Of a stretch of 57,313 nucleotides of DNA, positions 39,811 through 48,468 are shown in pieces. Position numbers and translations under genes: made by a program. Location: the NCBI GenBank assembly GCA_902805885.1, contig CADCUM010000124.1:1-57313 (forward strand), in the 5' to 3' direction. The DNA comes from an uncultured Nocardioides sp. Its GTDB lineage: Bacteria > Actinomycetota > Actinomycetes > Propionibacteriales > Nocardioidaceae. Each line of letters begins with the position of its first letter. The first letter of the stretch is position 1. Below the pieces are notes generated by a model that saw nothing but the letters and a program-made list of their open reading frames with translations, had not been told where the DNA came from and did no database searches.

Positions 39811-40965
39811 GTGACCGTCCACGACGAGAGCACCGCCACCGTCCCGGCCGCCGACCCCGCCGCCGACCCCGCAGCCACCGCCGTACGGCGCGTGCCGTCG
39901 GCGCTGGCCGACCGGCTGCTGGACGTGCGCCGGATCTACCACGAGCGCGGGATCGAGCAGCTCCCGCGCGCCCGACAGGTGCTGGAGCGGTTCCCCGACG
40001 CCGAACGCATCGAGGTGCTCTCCCACCAGGCCATCCCGGGCCTCTACGGCAACGAGGGCAACGTCGCCGACTGGGTGCGCACGAAGAGCGAGGTCCTCGT
40101 GCTCGGGGAGAAGAAGTCGCTCTCCGCACGCCGCAACGAGCGGTCGAGCGACTGGATCGCGCCCTCCACCGCGAACGGCTGCGCCATGGCGTGCTCCTAC
40201 TGCTACGTGCCCCGCCGCAAGGGCTTCGCCAACCCGATCACCGTCTTCACCAACATCGAGCGGATCACCGGCTATCTCGAGCGCCACGCCGCCCGGCAGG
40301 GGGTCAAGCCGGAGCCCAACCAGTGCGACCCCGTCGACTGGGTCTACGACATCGGGGAGAACAGTGACTGCTCCGTGGACGCGATGGTGTCCGACAACGT
40401 CCGGGACCTCGTCGACCTCTTCGCGCGGCTGCCCAACGCGAAGGCCAGCTTCGCGACGAAGCTGGTCAACCGCACCCTCCTCGACTACGACCCACGAGGC
40501 GGCACCCGGGTCCGCTTCAGCCTGATGCCCTCCGACACGTCGCGGCTGGTGGACGTGCGCACGTCGAGGATCGCGGACCGGATCGCCGCCATGGACGACT
40601 TCGTGGAGGCGGGCTACGAGGTCCACCTCAACCTGAGCCCCGTGATCGTCCACGAGGACTGGCTCCGCGACTGGTCCGAGCTCCTCGAGCAGGTGGCCGA
40701 CGGCACGAGCGCGCGCACCCGCGCCCAGCTCGCGGCCGAGATCATCTTCCTCACCCACAACGAGGGCCTGCACGAGGTCAACCTGGGCTGGCACCCGCGC
40801 GGCGAGGAGCTGCTGTGGCGGCCCGACCTCCAGCAGGCCAAGCGCAGCCAGAGCGGACAGTGGAACGTCCGCTACCGCACCGGCTGGAAGGGGCGCTGGG
40901 TCTCCCAGCTCACCGACCTGCTGGCCGAGAAGCTCCCGGAGTGCCGCGTCCGCTACGCCTTCTGA
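39811..40965 (+). CDS. Spore photoproduct lyase-like radical SAM protein
   Basis: 384 residues. The radical SAM cluster motif is Cys124-x3-Cys128-x2-Cys131 (NGCAMACSYCYVPRRKG). A further cysteine, Cys187 in GENSDCSVD, aligns by eye with the hydrogen-donor cysteine of SplB (Cys141 in B. subtilis). Also present are LATK-like FATKLVN and the HLNLSPVIVHEDW segment. In spore formers the enzyme reverses the thymine dimer spore photoproduct. Here, in a probably non-sporulating genus, the substrate may be another pyrimidine photoproduct. The GTG start lies very close to GAGGAGG. Confidence 0.85.
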   Translation: MTVHDESTATVPAADPAADPAATAVRRVPSALADRLLDVRRIYHERGIEQLPRARQVLERFPDAERIEVLSHQAIPGLYGNEGNVADWVRTKSEVLVLGEKKSLSARRNERSSDWIAPSTANGCAMACSYCYVPRRKGFANPITVFTNIERITGYLERHAARQGVKPEPNQCDPVDWVYDIGENSDCSVDAMVSDNVRDLVDLFARLPNAKASFATKLVNRTLLDYDPRGGTRVRFSLMPSDTSRLVDVRTSRIADRIAAMDDFVEAGYEVHLNLSPVIVHEDWLRDWSELLEQVADGTSARTRAQLAAEIIFLTHNEGLHEVNLGWHPRGEELLWRPDLQQAKRSQSGQWNVRYRTGWKGRWVSQLTDLLAEKLPECRVRYAF

Positions 40966-41175
40966 CCCGGACTCCGAGCGCCACGATCTCCCGAGGCGAC
41001 GCTCGGCCACCGCACCCTGTCGCTCGAGGCGGTCGAGGAGCGCCGCCTGCTCGAGTCCCCCTAGGCCCTTGACGGGGTGACGTCAGCCTCAGGATGAAGG
41101 GGCCCGGCGCGGGTACCGTCAGGAGTGCACCACGCCTGCCGGCTCGAGCCGCGCAGGACGACGAGAGGAGCCGCA

Positions 41176-42006
41176 GTGAACCCGATCAGCAAGGTGACCG
41201 GAGCCATCACCCACCCCGTGCGCACGGCGACGACCGTGGCCGGTGGCGCCATGGGCGTGGCCGGCGGCGCCTTCGGCGTGGCCGCCGCCGGGGTCCGCAC
41301 GGCCACCCGGATCGTCGGCCGAGGCGGGTCGCAGGAGAGCCCCACGGCGCCGGCGACACCGCCCACGGACGCCGAGCCCGAGGACGGGTCGACCGGCACC
41401 GAGTCGGCTGGCACCGAGTCGGCTGGCACCGAGGAGACCGGCACCGAGGGGACGACTGGCACCGAGGCCGTGTCTCCCACCCTGACCGTCGCCCAGGACG
41501 AAGGGACCGCGCAGGCACCGGCCGAGGACCCGGTGGGCGAGAAGCCCGCCGCGAAGAAGACTCCCAAGGCCGCGAAGAAGCCTGCCAAGAAGCCTGCGGC
41601 CACGAAGAGCCCGCTCGCCGAGCCGTCCACCGCGCAGGAGCCGGCGAAGACGACGGCCGAGAAGACGACGGCCAAGAAGACGACGGCCAGGAAGACGACG
41701 GCCAAGAAGGCGCCCTCGGCGCAGGCGGCGACGACCGCTCCTGCACTCGCGGCGCAACCGCCGGCCGAGACGTCGGCCCAGACGCCGCCGGAGCCCTTGG
41801 ACCCGCCCGCCGCCGTCCCCGACGCACTCGTCGACGACGAGACCACGCACGTCGAGACGGAGACGGAGGTCGTCTACTCGAGCGAGACGGGCTCCGACAC
41901 GACGGGCGACGACCACCTCACCGAGCCCCTCCTCGACCCGGCGATCGCCGACCAGCTCAAGAGCGAGGCGGGGCTGCAGCAGACCGCCGAGCCTGACCAG
42001 GACTGA
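41176..42006 (+). CDS. Alanine/lysine-rich protein with histone H1-like repeats
   Basis: 276 residues. The first 40 residues are hydrophobic/glycine-rich ([21 protein letters not shown]), possibly membrane-associating. A Gly/Thr/Glu stretch ([18 protein letters not shown]) follows. Residues about 125-180 are histone-H1/HupB-tail-like KTTAK repeats ([17 protein letters not shown]). The C terminus is acidic. The lysine repeats could bind DNA or polyphosphate, but there is no globular DNA-binding domain. GTG 41176 follows GAGAGGAG. Function unknown. Confidence 0.72.
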   Translation: MNPISKVTGAITHPVRTATTVAGGAMGVAGGAFGVAAAGVRTATRIVGRGGSQESPTAPATPPTDAEPEDGSTGTESAGTESAGTEETGTEGTTGTEAVSPTLTVAQDEGTAQAPAEDPVGEKPAAKKTPKAAKKPAKKPAATKSPLAEPSTAQEPAKTTAEKTTAKKTTARKTTAKKAPSAQAATTAPALAAQPPAETSAQTPPEPLDPPAAVPDALVDDETTHVETETEVVYSSETGSDTTGDDHLTEPLLDPAIADQLKSEAGLQQTAEPDQD

Positions 42007-42018
42007 TCCGAGCGGGCG

Positions 42019-42303
42019 ATGAGGGCCTCGGTCGCGGCCACAGACGGCTGGGTCGACCCGGACGGGTTCCGAGCCCCCGCCGGCGAGGTGCACGCCTGGG
42101 TCCGTGGCACCAACCAGACCGTCTGCGGTGTGCCGCTGCACCGCGCCGGACTGCGTCGCTTCAGCCATGTCGACTGGAGCGACGCGCAGCCCGCCACCGG
42201 ACGGGACGCCGATCGCGTCACGTCGGTGTGCCGGCGCTGCGCGGCGGGCATGGGACAGCGTCGCGACGAGCGTCCGTGGCGGAGGACCAACCCTCGCCCC
42301 TGA
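42019..42303 (+). CDS. Small cysteine-containing protein of unknown function
   Basis: 94 residues. The core [20 protein letters not shown], then [16 protein letters not shown], and a CRRC pair suggest a small zinc-binding fold with ligands C-x-n-H and CxxC. It begins 12 bases after the lysine-rich protein and may be co-transcribed. Codon pattern and conserved-looking Cys/His/Trp positions support a real gene; no family name is recognised. Confidence 0.65.
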   Translation: MRASVAATDGWVDPDGFRAPAGEVHAWVRGTNQTVCGVPLHRAGLRRFSHVDWSDAQPATGRDADRVTSVCRRCAAGMGQRRDERPWRRTNPRP

Positions 42304-42435
42304 CGCCGGGGCGAGGGCCGCGGGTCAGCGACCACGTGCGTGCCGCGCGGGCCGCGCTCGTCCCGTGCGGCGAGGCGGACCGTCCGAGGCCCAGGCGGGA
42401 CGGTTCGTCACCGCCGTGATGGGTACCTGGGACAC

Positions 42436-42705
42436 ATGGAGTTCGAGACCGACGCAGAGCGAGACCCGGGAGCGCGGGTCGAGGACGTCGCCCAGGAGGC
42501 GATCGACGCGACCGCGACGACCTATTCCAACGACCCCTCGATCGACGTGGAGGAGATCCTCCGGCTGGAGCTGTCCAGCCGGGGGGTGCGGCCGACGAGC
42601 GAGGAGAACCTCCGCGAGCTCGGCGCGGCGATCCGCTCGGGGCACCCCGTCCGGGTCGGTGAGCACGACGGGTCGACGAGGCCGGGCAGCAGCGCCGGAG
42701 GCTGA
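42436..42705 (+). CDS. Small acidic protein of unknown function
   Basis: 89 residues. A predicted helical middle (EDVAQEAIDATATTYS, then IDVEEILRLELSSRG) is followed by SEENLRELGAAIRSGHPVRV and a disordered Gly/Ser tail. No known motif. It lies in a run of small genes between the lysine-rich protein and the phosphatase. Confidence 0.6.
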   Translation: MEFETDAERDPGARVEDVAQEAIDATATTYSNDPSIDVEEILRLELSSRGVRPTSEENLRELGAAIRSGHPVRVGEHDGSTRPGSSAGG

Positions 42706-42741
42706 CGCCTGACCCCGGGGGTCCCTGGGTACGGAGCCGAC

Positions 42742-43077
42742 ATGGCTGAACACGACCTTCCGATCCCCGACTACGACAACCTCGCCATCGGCTCCCTCGA
42801 GTCCCGGGTGCGCGCGCTCGACCCGGACGGCGTGGCCCGGCTCCTGCAGCACGAGCGCGAGCACGCCGACCGCGTCCAGGTGGTGCAGCTCCTCGAGCAA
42901 CGGCTCGAGCGGCTCCGCAGCGGTGAGGCGCAGCCCTCCGGTGGCGACCCAGCCGCGCCGGCCCCGGAGACGGCCGGCATGCCGGGAACGTCCGCGGTGT
43001 CGCCCGCCACCGAGGGCCCGACCTTGAACCCGCCGTCCCAGGGCGTCCCGACGAACCCCGCCCAGCCGCGCACCTGA
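42742..43077 (+). CDS. Conserved small helical protein (DUF8129-like)
   Basis: 111 residues. The N-terminal 60 residues (LPIPDYDNLAIGSLESRVRA, LLQHEREHADRVQVVQLLEQ) match a small helical domain common in actinobacteria, which I associate with DUF8129 but cannot verify. The remaining 50 residues are Pro/Ala-rich and disordered. Function unknown. Confidence 0.68.
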   Translation: MAEHDLPIPDYDNLAIGSLESRVRALDPDGVARLLQHEREHADRVQVVQLLEQRLERLRSGEAQPSGGDPAAPAPETAGMPGTSAVSPATEGPTLNPPSQGVPTNPAQPRT

Positions 43078-43099
43078 CACGGGGTCGGCCGGACCAGGA

Positions 43100-44914
43100 C
43101 TACTCGGCGCCCGATTCCCCGCCGACGTTGCGCACCAGCAGGATGGCGAGGTCGTCGCTGAGGTCGGGACCGTGGAACTCGCGCACCGCCGCGAGGATCA
43201 CACCTGCCAGGTCGTCCGTGCCCAGGTCCCGGTGCCGGCGGAGCAGCTCGGCGACCCGGTGGGAGTCGAACAGCTCATCACCCTGACGGGCCTCGACCAG
43301 GCCGTCGGTGAAGGCGCAGATCAGCTCTCCGGGCGCCAGCCGGGTCGACGTGTCGTGGAGCTCGGGCTGGTCGAACAGCGCCAGCGTGGTGCCGAGCCGA
43401 CCCACCTCCTCGACCTCGCCGGAGGCCCGGAGCACCAAAGGTGGATGGTGACCTGCCAGCGACAGGGTCACGTCCAGGCCGGCGCCCGGGCCCGCGGGGG
43501 GCCGCAGGTGCCCGTGCACGAGGGTGCAGTGGCGCTCGATGTCCGTCTGGGCCAGCAGCCTGGTGTTGACCTGGCGGAGCGTGTCGGACGGGCCGAGGTC
43601 CTCGCGTGCCAGGGCGCGCAGGGTGTATCGGGCGGCGGCGCTCACCGCCGCCGCCTCCGCGCCCTTGCCGCTCACGTCCCCCAGGACGAAGCCCCAGGTG
43701 TGCTCGTCGAGGGGGAAGACGTCGAGGAAGTCCCCACCGATCTCCCCACCGTCGCCCGCCGGCTCGTAGCGGCTCGCCATCTCGGTGCCCGGCACGACCG
43801 GGAGACGCGGGGGCACCATGCTCGCCTGCAGGACCGCCGCCACGCGTGACCGGTCCTTCAGGACGTGCTCGAGCCGTTCCTGGTCGCGGACCCGCTGGGT
43901 CACCTCGCGCAGCACCACCAGCGACCCGGCCGGGAGCCCGGACGAGTCGATGAGCGGTTGCCGGCTGACGTCGAAGGACCGACGACCGGATCCGGCCGGG
44001 GCGTCCGGTCCGTCCGAGTCATCAGGCAGCGTCAGTCCGGCCGGGCCGACCTCCACCCCGGGCGCACCCTCGATCAGCTCGGGCAGGCGCCGGCCGATCA
44101 GTGCCTCCCGTGACGCGGACGCCAGGGCCACGCCGGCCGGGTTCACGTCGACCACGCGGTTGAAGGGGTCCAGCACGAAGACCGCGTCGCTCATGTTCTC
44201 GACGACGGCGCTGCGGGCGAGCGGCCCGAGGTCGACCAGCTTCCCGTCGAAGAGCCCCCACACCAGGAGGCCGCCGGTCACGGTGAACGCGAAGGGCGTC
44301 AGGTCGACGTGGTCGAAGAAGCCCACCTGGAAGTTGTGGAGCAGGTTGGCGGCCCACGGCAGCAGGGCGGCACCCAGCAGCAGGAGCGCCGTACGCCGGT
44401 AGGTCCGCGCCAGGCGCACCATGCTGGTGACGAACAGCCCGGTCGAGGCGACGAGGAGGACGTTGTTGTAGGCGAACGCCGCCCAGAAGGCCGGTCCGGT
44501 CTCGACGACGGGCAGGCCCGCGGAGTCGACGGAGTCCTCGTTGTAGTAGCGGACCCAGTCGTGGGTGAAGGGGATCGCCAGCAGCACGAGCGTGACGACC
44601 GGAGCGACCGCGAGACCCGTCAGGACCCGCGGGGTGACCAGCCGCCCCCGGCCGGTGTACTGCAGCACGAAGACCAGCCACGCCGGCGCCAGGGTCACGA
44701 CGCCGAGGTACTTCAGGTCCCCCCACCGGCTCTTGACCGCGACCTCGTCGGCGGTGAGCTCGAAGGAGTACGCCAGTCCCCACCAGGCGACGGCGACGAG
44801 CATCACCGCGAGGCTCCAGCCCACGTGCGTGCCACGACGCCACGCGACGTGCGCCGCGAGGGCAGCGAGGATCAGCCCCGCGACCGCCATGAGGGTGGCG
44901 AACACCGTCAGCAC
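43100..44914 (-). CDS. 7TM-PAS-SpoIIE protein phosphatase (PP2C family regulator)
   Basis: About 604 residues. Residues 1-220 contain seven hydrophobic helices of the histidine-kinase-N-terminal-7TM type. A PAS domain follows (VENMSDAVFVLDPFNRVVDV), then a short linker and the SpoIIE phosphatase domain with metal-binding GEIGGDFLD, LGDVSGKG, FTDGLVEA and LSDDLAILLV. It should sense a membrane signal and dephosphorylate an anti-anti-sigma factor, adjusting a stress sigma factor. None of those partners is adjacent. GTG 44914 follows GGAGGT at 5 bases; an upstream GTG at 44929 would add five residues. Confidence 0.9.
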   Translation of the reverse strand: MLTVFATLMAVAGLILAALAAHVAWRRGTHVGWSLAVMLVAVAWWGLAYSFELTADEVAVKSRWGDLKYLGVVTLAPAWLVFVLQYTGRGRLVTPRVLTGLAVAPVVTLVLLAIPFTHDWVRYYNEDSVDSAGLPVVETGPAFWAAFAYNNVLLVASTGLFVTSMVRLARTYRRTALLLLGAALLPWAANLLHNFQVGFFDHVDLTPFAFTVTGGLLVWGLFDGKLVDLGPLARSAVVENMSDAVFVLDPFNRVVDVNPAGVALASASREALIGRRLPELIEGAPGVEVGPAGLTLPDDSDGPDAPAGSGRRSFDVSRQPLIDSSGLPAGSLVVLREVTQRVRDQERLEHVLKDRSRVAAVLQASMVPPRLPVVPGTEMASRYEPAGDGGEIGGDFLDVFPLDEHTWGFVLGDVSGKGAEAAAVSAAARYTLRALAREDLGPSDTLRQVNTRLLAQTDIERHCTLVHGHLRPPAGPGAGLDVTLSLAGHHPPLVLRASGEVEEVGRLGTTLALFDQPELHDTSTRLAPGELICAFTDGLVEARQGDELFDSHRVAELLRRHRDLGTDDLAGVILAAVREFHGPDLSDDLAILLVRNVGGESGAE

Positions 44915-45024
44915 CCCGGACCTCCGCACGTCGGCAGCCGCGCACGCGCGTGCGCGGTGCTGGCCCCACGCTAGTCCGGGGACGCCGCGCGCGTCCCGGG
45001 ATCGACACGATCAGGCGTAGCGGG

Positions 45025-45059
45025 CCGGAGACGGTCTCCCACGGGGAGACCGCCTCCGG
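45025..45059 (-). terminator. Hairpin terminator of the secreted repeat protein gene
   Basis: CCGGAGACGGTCTCC pairs with GGAGACCGCCTCCGG around a 5-base loop (one mismatch), 48 bases after the stop of the minus-strand gene that ends at 45107. Stable stem, no T-run. Confidence 0.65.
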
Positions 45060-45106
45060 CGCCGAGCGAAGGTGCGGGACGGTCCGGGGCGGCCGCCCGC
45101 GGACGG

Positions 45107-46234
45107 TCAGTCCGCGACCCTCTTGGTCCTGCGCGTCGTGACGGTGACGGGTGTGCGACCAGTCGCCGAAGCGACGACGCGTACCGTGATTCTCTTGCCG
45201 GACAGCTTGCCTGGGAGGCGCAGCCGGTTCTTGGTCGCGCCCTTGATCCTCTTGCCGTTCGCCAACCACTGGATCTTGCGCTTCACCGAACCCGGGTCCC
45301 AGGTGCCGGTGGTGACCCGGAGCCGCTGGCCCACCTTGGCAAGACCCCTGATACGCGGCTTCTTCAGTACGGCGACGGCCGCCGGTGCCGGAGCAGACGT
45401 GACGGTCGGGGTGACGGTCGGGGTGACGGTCGGAGTGACGACGGGCGCCGGCGCCTGCGTCCCCACCGGAGCGGCGGGCGGCGGCGTGGGCGTCGGGGTG
45501 GGCGTCGGGGTGGGCGTCGGGGTGGGCGTCGGGGTGACTCCGGGGGTGGCGAGCTGGGCGTCGTGCCGCTCGGCCGTCGGGACCGTCACGCTGTCGGCGT
45601 CGACCAGGGCCTGGTGGTCGTCCCAGTACTCGGTGACGCCGGAGACCGGGTCGCGGAACCCGAGCGTGTACGCCCCTGCGGGGAGGCCACCGACGTCGTA
45701 GGTGCCGTCCGCAGCAGTGACGACCGTGCGGAAGGAGTGCCAACCCGCGCTTCGGACGACGTACGCCGTGACCTCGGCGCCACCGAGGCCAGATCCGTCA
45801 CCACCGGTCACGGTGCCGAGAAGGTGCGCAGCGGGGTCCAGCTTCACCTGGGCCAGGGTTGGCATCCCGCCTTTCGTCAGGTCGACCGGGTCGGCCGCCT
45901 CGATACGGGACGCGTCGTTGTAGAACTCCGTGGCGTAGGCCCCGGTCGGGTCGTCGTACCGCACGCGATACCACCCGTCGTCCAGCTTGCCGACGTTGTA
46001 CCTGCCGTCGACGTCGGTGACGGCGTTGTCCATCTCGACCCACTCACCCGTGCCGTGGGGGTCGGCCAGCGTCGTCACCACGATGCCCGGCAGGGCGACG
46101 CCTTCGGCCGTGGTGACTTGGCCTTTGATCCGGGTCGGCCTGTCGGCGTGCGCCGGACCGGCGATGAACGTGGTCGTCGTGAGCCCGAGCGCGACGGCGA
46201 GGGCGGCCCCCGCAAGCTTCCTGTGCTTGTGCAT
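45107..46234 (-). CDS. Secreted protein with carboxypeptidase-regulatory-like and Ig-like repeats
   Basis: 375 residues. There is a signal peptide (HKHRKLAGAALAVALGLTTT, cleavage after AHA near residue 30). Two carboxypeptidase-regulatory/prealbumin-like domains follow (IKGQVTTAEGVALPGIVV with DGRYNVGKLDDGWYRVRY; LLGTVTGGDGSGLGGAEV with DGTYDVGGLPAGAYTL). A Thr-Pro linker encoded by 12-bp repeats leads to a C-terminal Ig-like module (PRIRGLAKVGQRLRV, WLANGKRIKGATKNRLRL) typical of actinobacterial surface proteins. No sortase motif. Probably an extracellular binding or structural protein. GGAGGA precedes ATG 46234. Confidence 0.82.
   Translation of the reverse strand: MHKHRKLAGAALAVALGLTTTTFIAGPAHADRPTRIKGQVTTAEGVALPGIVVTTLADPHGTGEWVEMDNAVTDVDGRYNVGKLDDGWYRVRYDDPTGAYATEFYNDASRIEAADPVDLTKGGMPTLAQVKLDPAAHLLGTVTGGDGSGLGGAEVTAYVVRSAGWHSFRTVVTAADGTYDVGGLPAGAYTLGFRDPVSGVTEYWDDHQALVDADSVTVPTAERHDAQLATPGVTPTPTPTPTPTPTPTPTPPPAAPVGTQAPAPVVTPTVTPTVTPTVTSAPAPAAVAVLKKPRIRGLAKVGQRLRVTTGTWDPGSVKRKIQWLANGKRIKGATKNRLRLPGKLSGKRITVRVVASATGRTPVTVTTRRTKRVAD
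45411..45540 (-). repeat. 12-bp tandem repeats encoding the Thr-Pro linker
   Basis: Two arrays lie in the secreted protein gene. GGGGTGACGGTC-type units at about 45411-45440 encode TPTV. GGCGTCGGGGTG units (four and a half copies, about 45488-45540) encode alternating Thr-Pro. Unit length keeps the frame, so copy-number change would only alter linker length. Confidence 0.85.
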
Positions 46235-46850
46235 GTTCTTCCTCCGAAGAGTCGGGCATCGCGGCACGATGCGTGCTTGAAGCCTTGACCGCGGACTGGC
46301 CGCAGGTGCGCGCAATGGACGCTCCATGGACGAGCAGTGCATCAGGTCGATGCCCCGTCACCATCTCGTTGAACTCTGGACTAGACCATGCGTTTCCACC
46401 TGTTCCTGGACTCTGGTCCCTGGGACTAGACGGGCGGTCACAAGGGGGTGGTGCCGGGTGACCCTGATGTGACCCTCACCACTCCCACGCCGGGCAGGAG
46501 CCCCATCCGCGCCGCACCTGCTGGAGGTAGACGGTGCGGAAGAGGTCGTGCCTCCACCACGACGTCACCACCGCCGACCAGCACGTTGCGGTCGGTGCGC
46601 ACCTGAACGTTGCCGAGCAGCACCCGGTCGGTCGCTGGGGCCGCGACGAACAGGACGAGACGAGGCGATAGCCCTCCTGGGAGCCCAACCATGCGCAGTG
46701 GTCGACTGCGCGATCGGTCCACTTCCACCCCGACAAGACCTGCGGCGCCAGAGCCCCGATCGGGTTGTAGCGCCGGCCCACGGTCTCGCCGTCCGTAGGC
46801 GCTGGCCCTGCGTCGTGGTGACCGGCGGAGGGTCGGGAGAGGATGGGACC
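46235..46850. other. Intergenic region with a decayed gene fragment
   Basis: 616 bases without an intact gene. The right half holds a remnant of an S8-peptidase C terminus (separate entry). The left part (46340-46435) is less GC-rich, contains GGACTAGAC twice (46378-46386 and 46423-46431, 45 bases apart) and probably carries the promoter of the secreted repeat protein on the minus strand. Confidence 0.6.
46546..46720 (-). pseudogene. Remnant of an S8-peptidase C-terminal segment
   Basis: The minus-strand frame reads DRVLLGNVQVRTDRNVLVGG followed by GDVVVE. The intact S8 peptidase ends with GRVLLGSVEVRTDGNVLVGS and GDVVVNAVTP. DNA identity over about 80 bases is also high by eye (46548-46630 versus 51490-51572). 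The fragment lacks a signal peptide, catalytic domain and stop at the expected place, so it is a broken partial copy or relic of a paralogous secreted protein. Confidence 0.6.
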
Positions 46851-48443
46851 ATGGCCCGCCCCTCCTCGCCTGCTGGTCCCGCGGACCGGCGGCGCGTCGC
46901 CGTCGCCGCGCCGCACCACCTGGCCGTCGACGCGGCCCGAGAGGTCGTGGAGTCCGGGGGCGGAGCGGTCGACGCTGCGCTCGCCGCGGCGATGGCCCTC
47001 ACGGTCGCCTACCCGCACCAGAGCGCGCTGGGCGGCGACCTCTTCGCCGTCGTACGCCGCCCCGACGGGTCCACGACCAGCATCGACGCCAGCGGACCCT
47101 ACGGGAGCGGGGGGTCGCCGCCGGACGGCCGGGTGCCGGTCTCCGGGCCGCTCTCGGTCACGGTGCCCGGACTGGTGTCCGGCTGGGAGGCTCTGCACGG
47201 CCTCGGAGGGACGCTGCCGGTGGCACGCCTGCTGGCGCCCGCCGTCCGGCTCGCGTCCGACGGCGTCGAGGTGACCGCGCGGCTCGCCGCCGCGATCGCC
47301 GACGTCGACCTGGGGAGCGAGGACGACCCCGGCCTCCGGGCGCTGGTCTCCGGTCCGGACGGCCGGCGGCTCGCTGCCGGTGGGTTGCTGCGCCAGGAAC
47401 GGCTGGCGGAGTCCCTGGGCCGCCTCGCCGACGACGGGCTCCGCAGCTTCTACGACGGCGGCCTCGGCGACGACGTGGCGGCCGCCCTCGGCCGGCTCGG
47501 GGTGCCGGTGACCCGCGACGACCTCCGCCGCCACACGTGCACCACCACTCCGGCCCTCACCGTCGAGGCGGCCGGGTGCCGGCTCAGCACCGCGCCGCCC
47601 GGCTCCCAGGGCTACCTCCTGCTCACGACGATGCTTGCCGGCGACCGCCTGGCGGAGGTGGGCGTCGAGGTCGACCACCGCGTCCTGCTCGAGCTCTTCG
47701 CCCGCACGGGGGAACGGCGCGACGCGGAGCTGGCGGACCCGGCCCACATGACGGCGACGGGTGCGGACCTGCTGGACCGGCGCCGGGTCGAGGAGGACGT
47801 GGCGCTCGTCCTGGACCGCCTGCGCTCCAGCACTCCCGGCGCGTCGCCTGCTGTCCGCGCCGGCGGCGACACGGTCGCCGTCACCGCGGTCGGGGCGGAC
47901 GGCACGGCGGTCTCGCTGATCCAGTCGCTCTTCCACTACTTCGGGTCACGGCTGCACGACGCCGCGACCGGGATCACCTTCCACAACCGCGCGGCGGGCT
48001 TCTCGCCCGGCGTGGGGGCGCCCAACTCCCTGGCGCCCGGCAAGCGCCCGGCCCACACCCTGATGCCGCTGGTCGTCGAGCACGCCGACGGCTGGGTCGC
48101 GGCCCACGGCGCGATGGGCGGCCGGCAGCAACCCCAGATCCACGCCCAGGTGCTGCGTCGCCGGCTCGCGGGCGCCGACGCCGCGGAGTCCGTCTCGGCG
48201 CCCCGGTTCGTGGTGGGCGCCGTGGACGAGGCCGGCACGTACGGCGTGCTGGCGGAGCCGGGGCTCGGCGAGCCCACCATCGCCGACCTGTCGGCCGGCC
48301 GGCTGCCGGTGCGCAGGACGGCCCACCTCGACGAGGCGGTCGGCCACGCCATGGTGTGCACCCGGCACGCCGACGGCACGCTCGACGCGGGAGCCGACCC
48401 CCGCAGCGACGGAGCCGCGTGGCAGGGCGCCCCGGGCACGTGA
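46851..48443 (+). CDS. Gamma-glutamyltransferase family protein
   Basis: 530 residues, Ntn-hydrolase fold. The large-subunit part has PHHLAVDAAREVVESGGGAVDA and ALGGDLFAVV; the small subunit would begin at Thr341 in GGDTVAVTAV. The canonical TTH triplet is here TVA: the nucleophilic threonine is kept but the next two residues differ. FGSRLHDAATGITFHNRAAGF and GAMGGRQQPQ are family-typical. No signal peptide, so it is probably cytosolic, unlike secreted GGTs. It might act on glutathione-like, mycothiol-related or other gamma-glutamyl substrates. Confidence 0.88.
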   Translation: MARPSSPAGPADRRRVAVAAPHHLAVDAAREVVESGGGAVDAALAAAMALTVAYPHQSALGGDLFAVVRRPDGSTTSIDASGPYGSGGSPPDGRVPVSGPLSVTVPGLVSGWEALHGLGGTLPVARLLAPAVRLASDGVEVTARLAAAIADVDLGSEDDPGLRALVSGPDGRRLAAGGLLRQERLAESLGRLADDGLRSFYDGGLGDDVAAALGRLGVPVTRDDLRRHTCTTTPALTVEAAGCRLSTAPPGSQGYLLLTTMLAGDRLAEVGVEVDHRVLLELFARTGERRDAELADPAHMTATGADLLDRRRVEEDVALVLDRLRSSTPGASPAVRAGGDTVAVTAVGADGTAVSLIQSLFHYFGSRLHDAATGITFHNRAAGFSPGVGAPNSLAPGKRPAHTLMPLVVEHADGWVAAHGAMGGRQQPQIHAQVLRRRLAGADAAESVSAPRFVVGAVDEAGTYGVLAEPGLGEPTIADLSAGRLPVRRTAHLDEAVGHAMVCTRHADGTLDAGADPRSDGAAWQGAPGT

Positions 48444-48446
48444 CCG

Positions 48447-48464
48447 CCGCGCGAGCCCGCGCGG
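48447..48464. terminator. Hairpin between convergent genes
   Basis: CCGCGCG-AGCC-CGCGCGG lies in the 25-base gap between the stop of the gamma-glutamyltransferase gene and the stop of the convergent unknown gene. It could serve both strands. No T-run. Confidence 0.5.
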
Positions 48465-48468
48465 ACGC

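Noticed and set aside
40966..41060. Short open stretch after the SplB-like gene (GHRTLSLEAVEERRLLESP, then stop)
   Set aside because: It might be a tail of a lost gene, but there is no start, no recognisable family and only about 25 codons.
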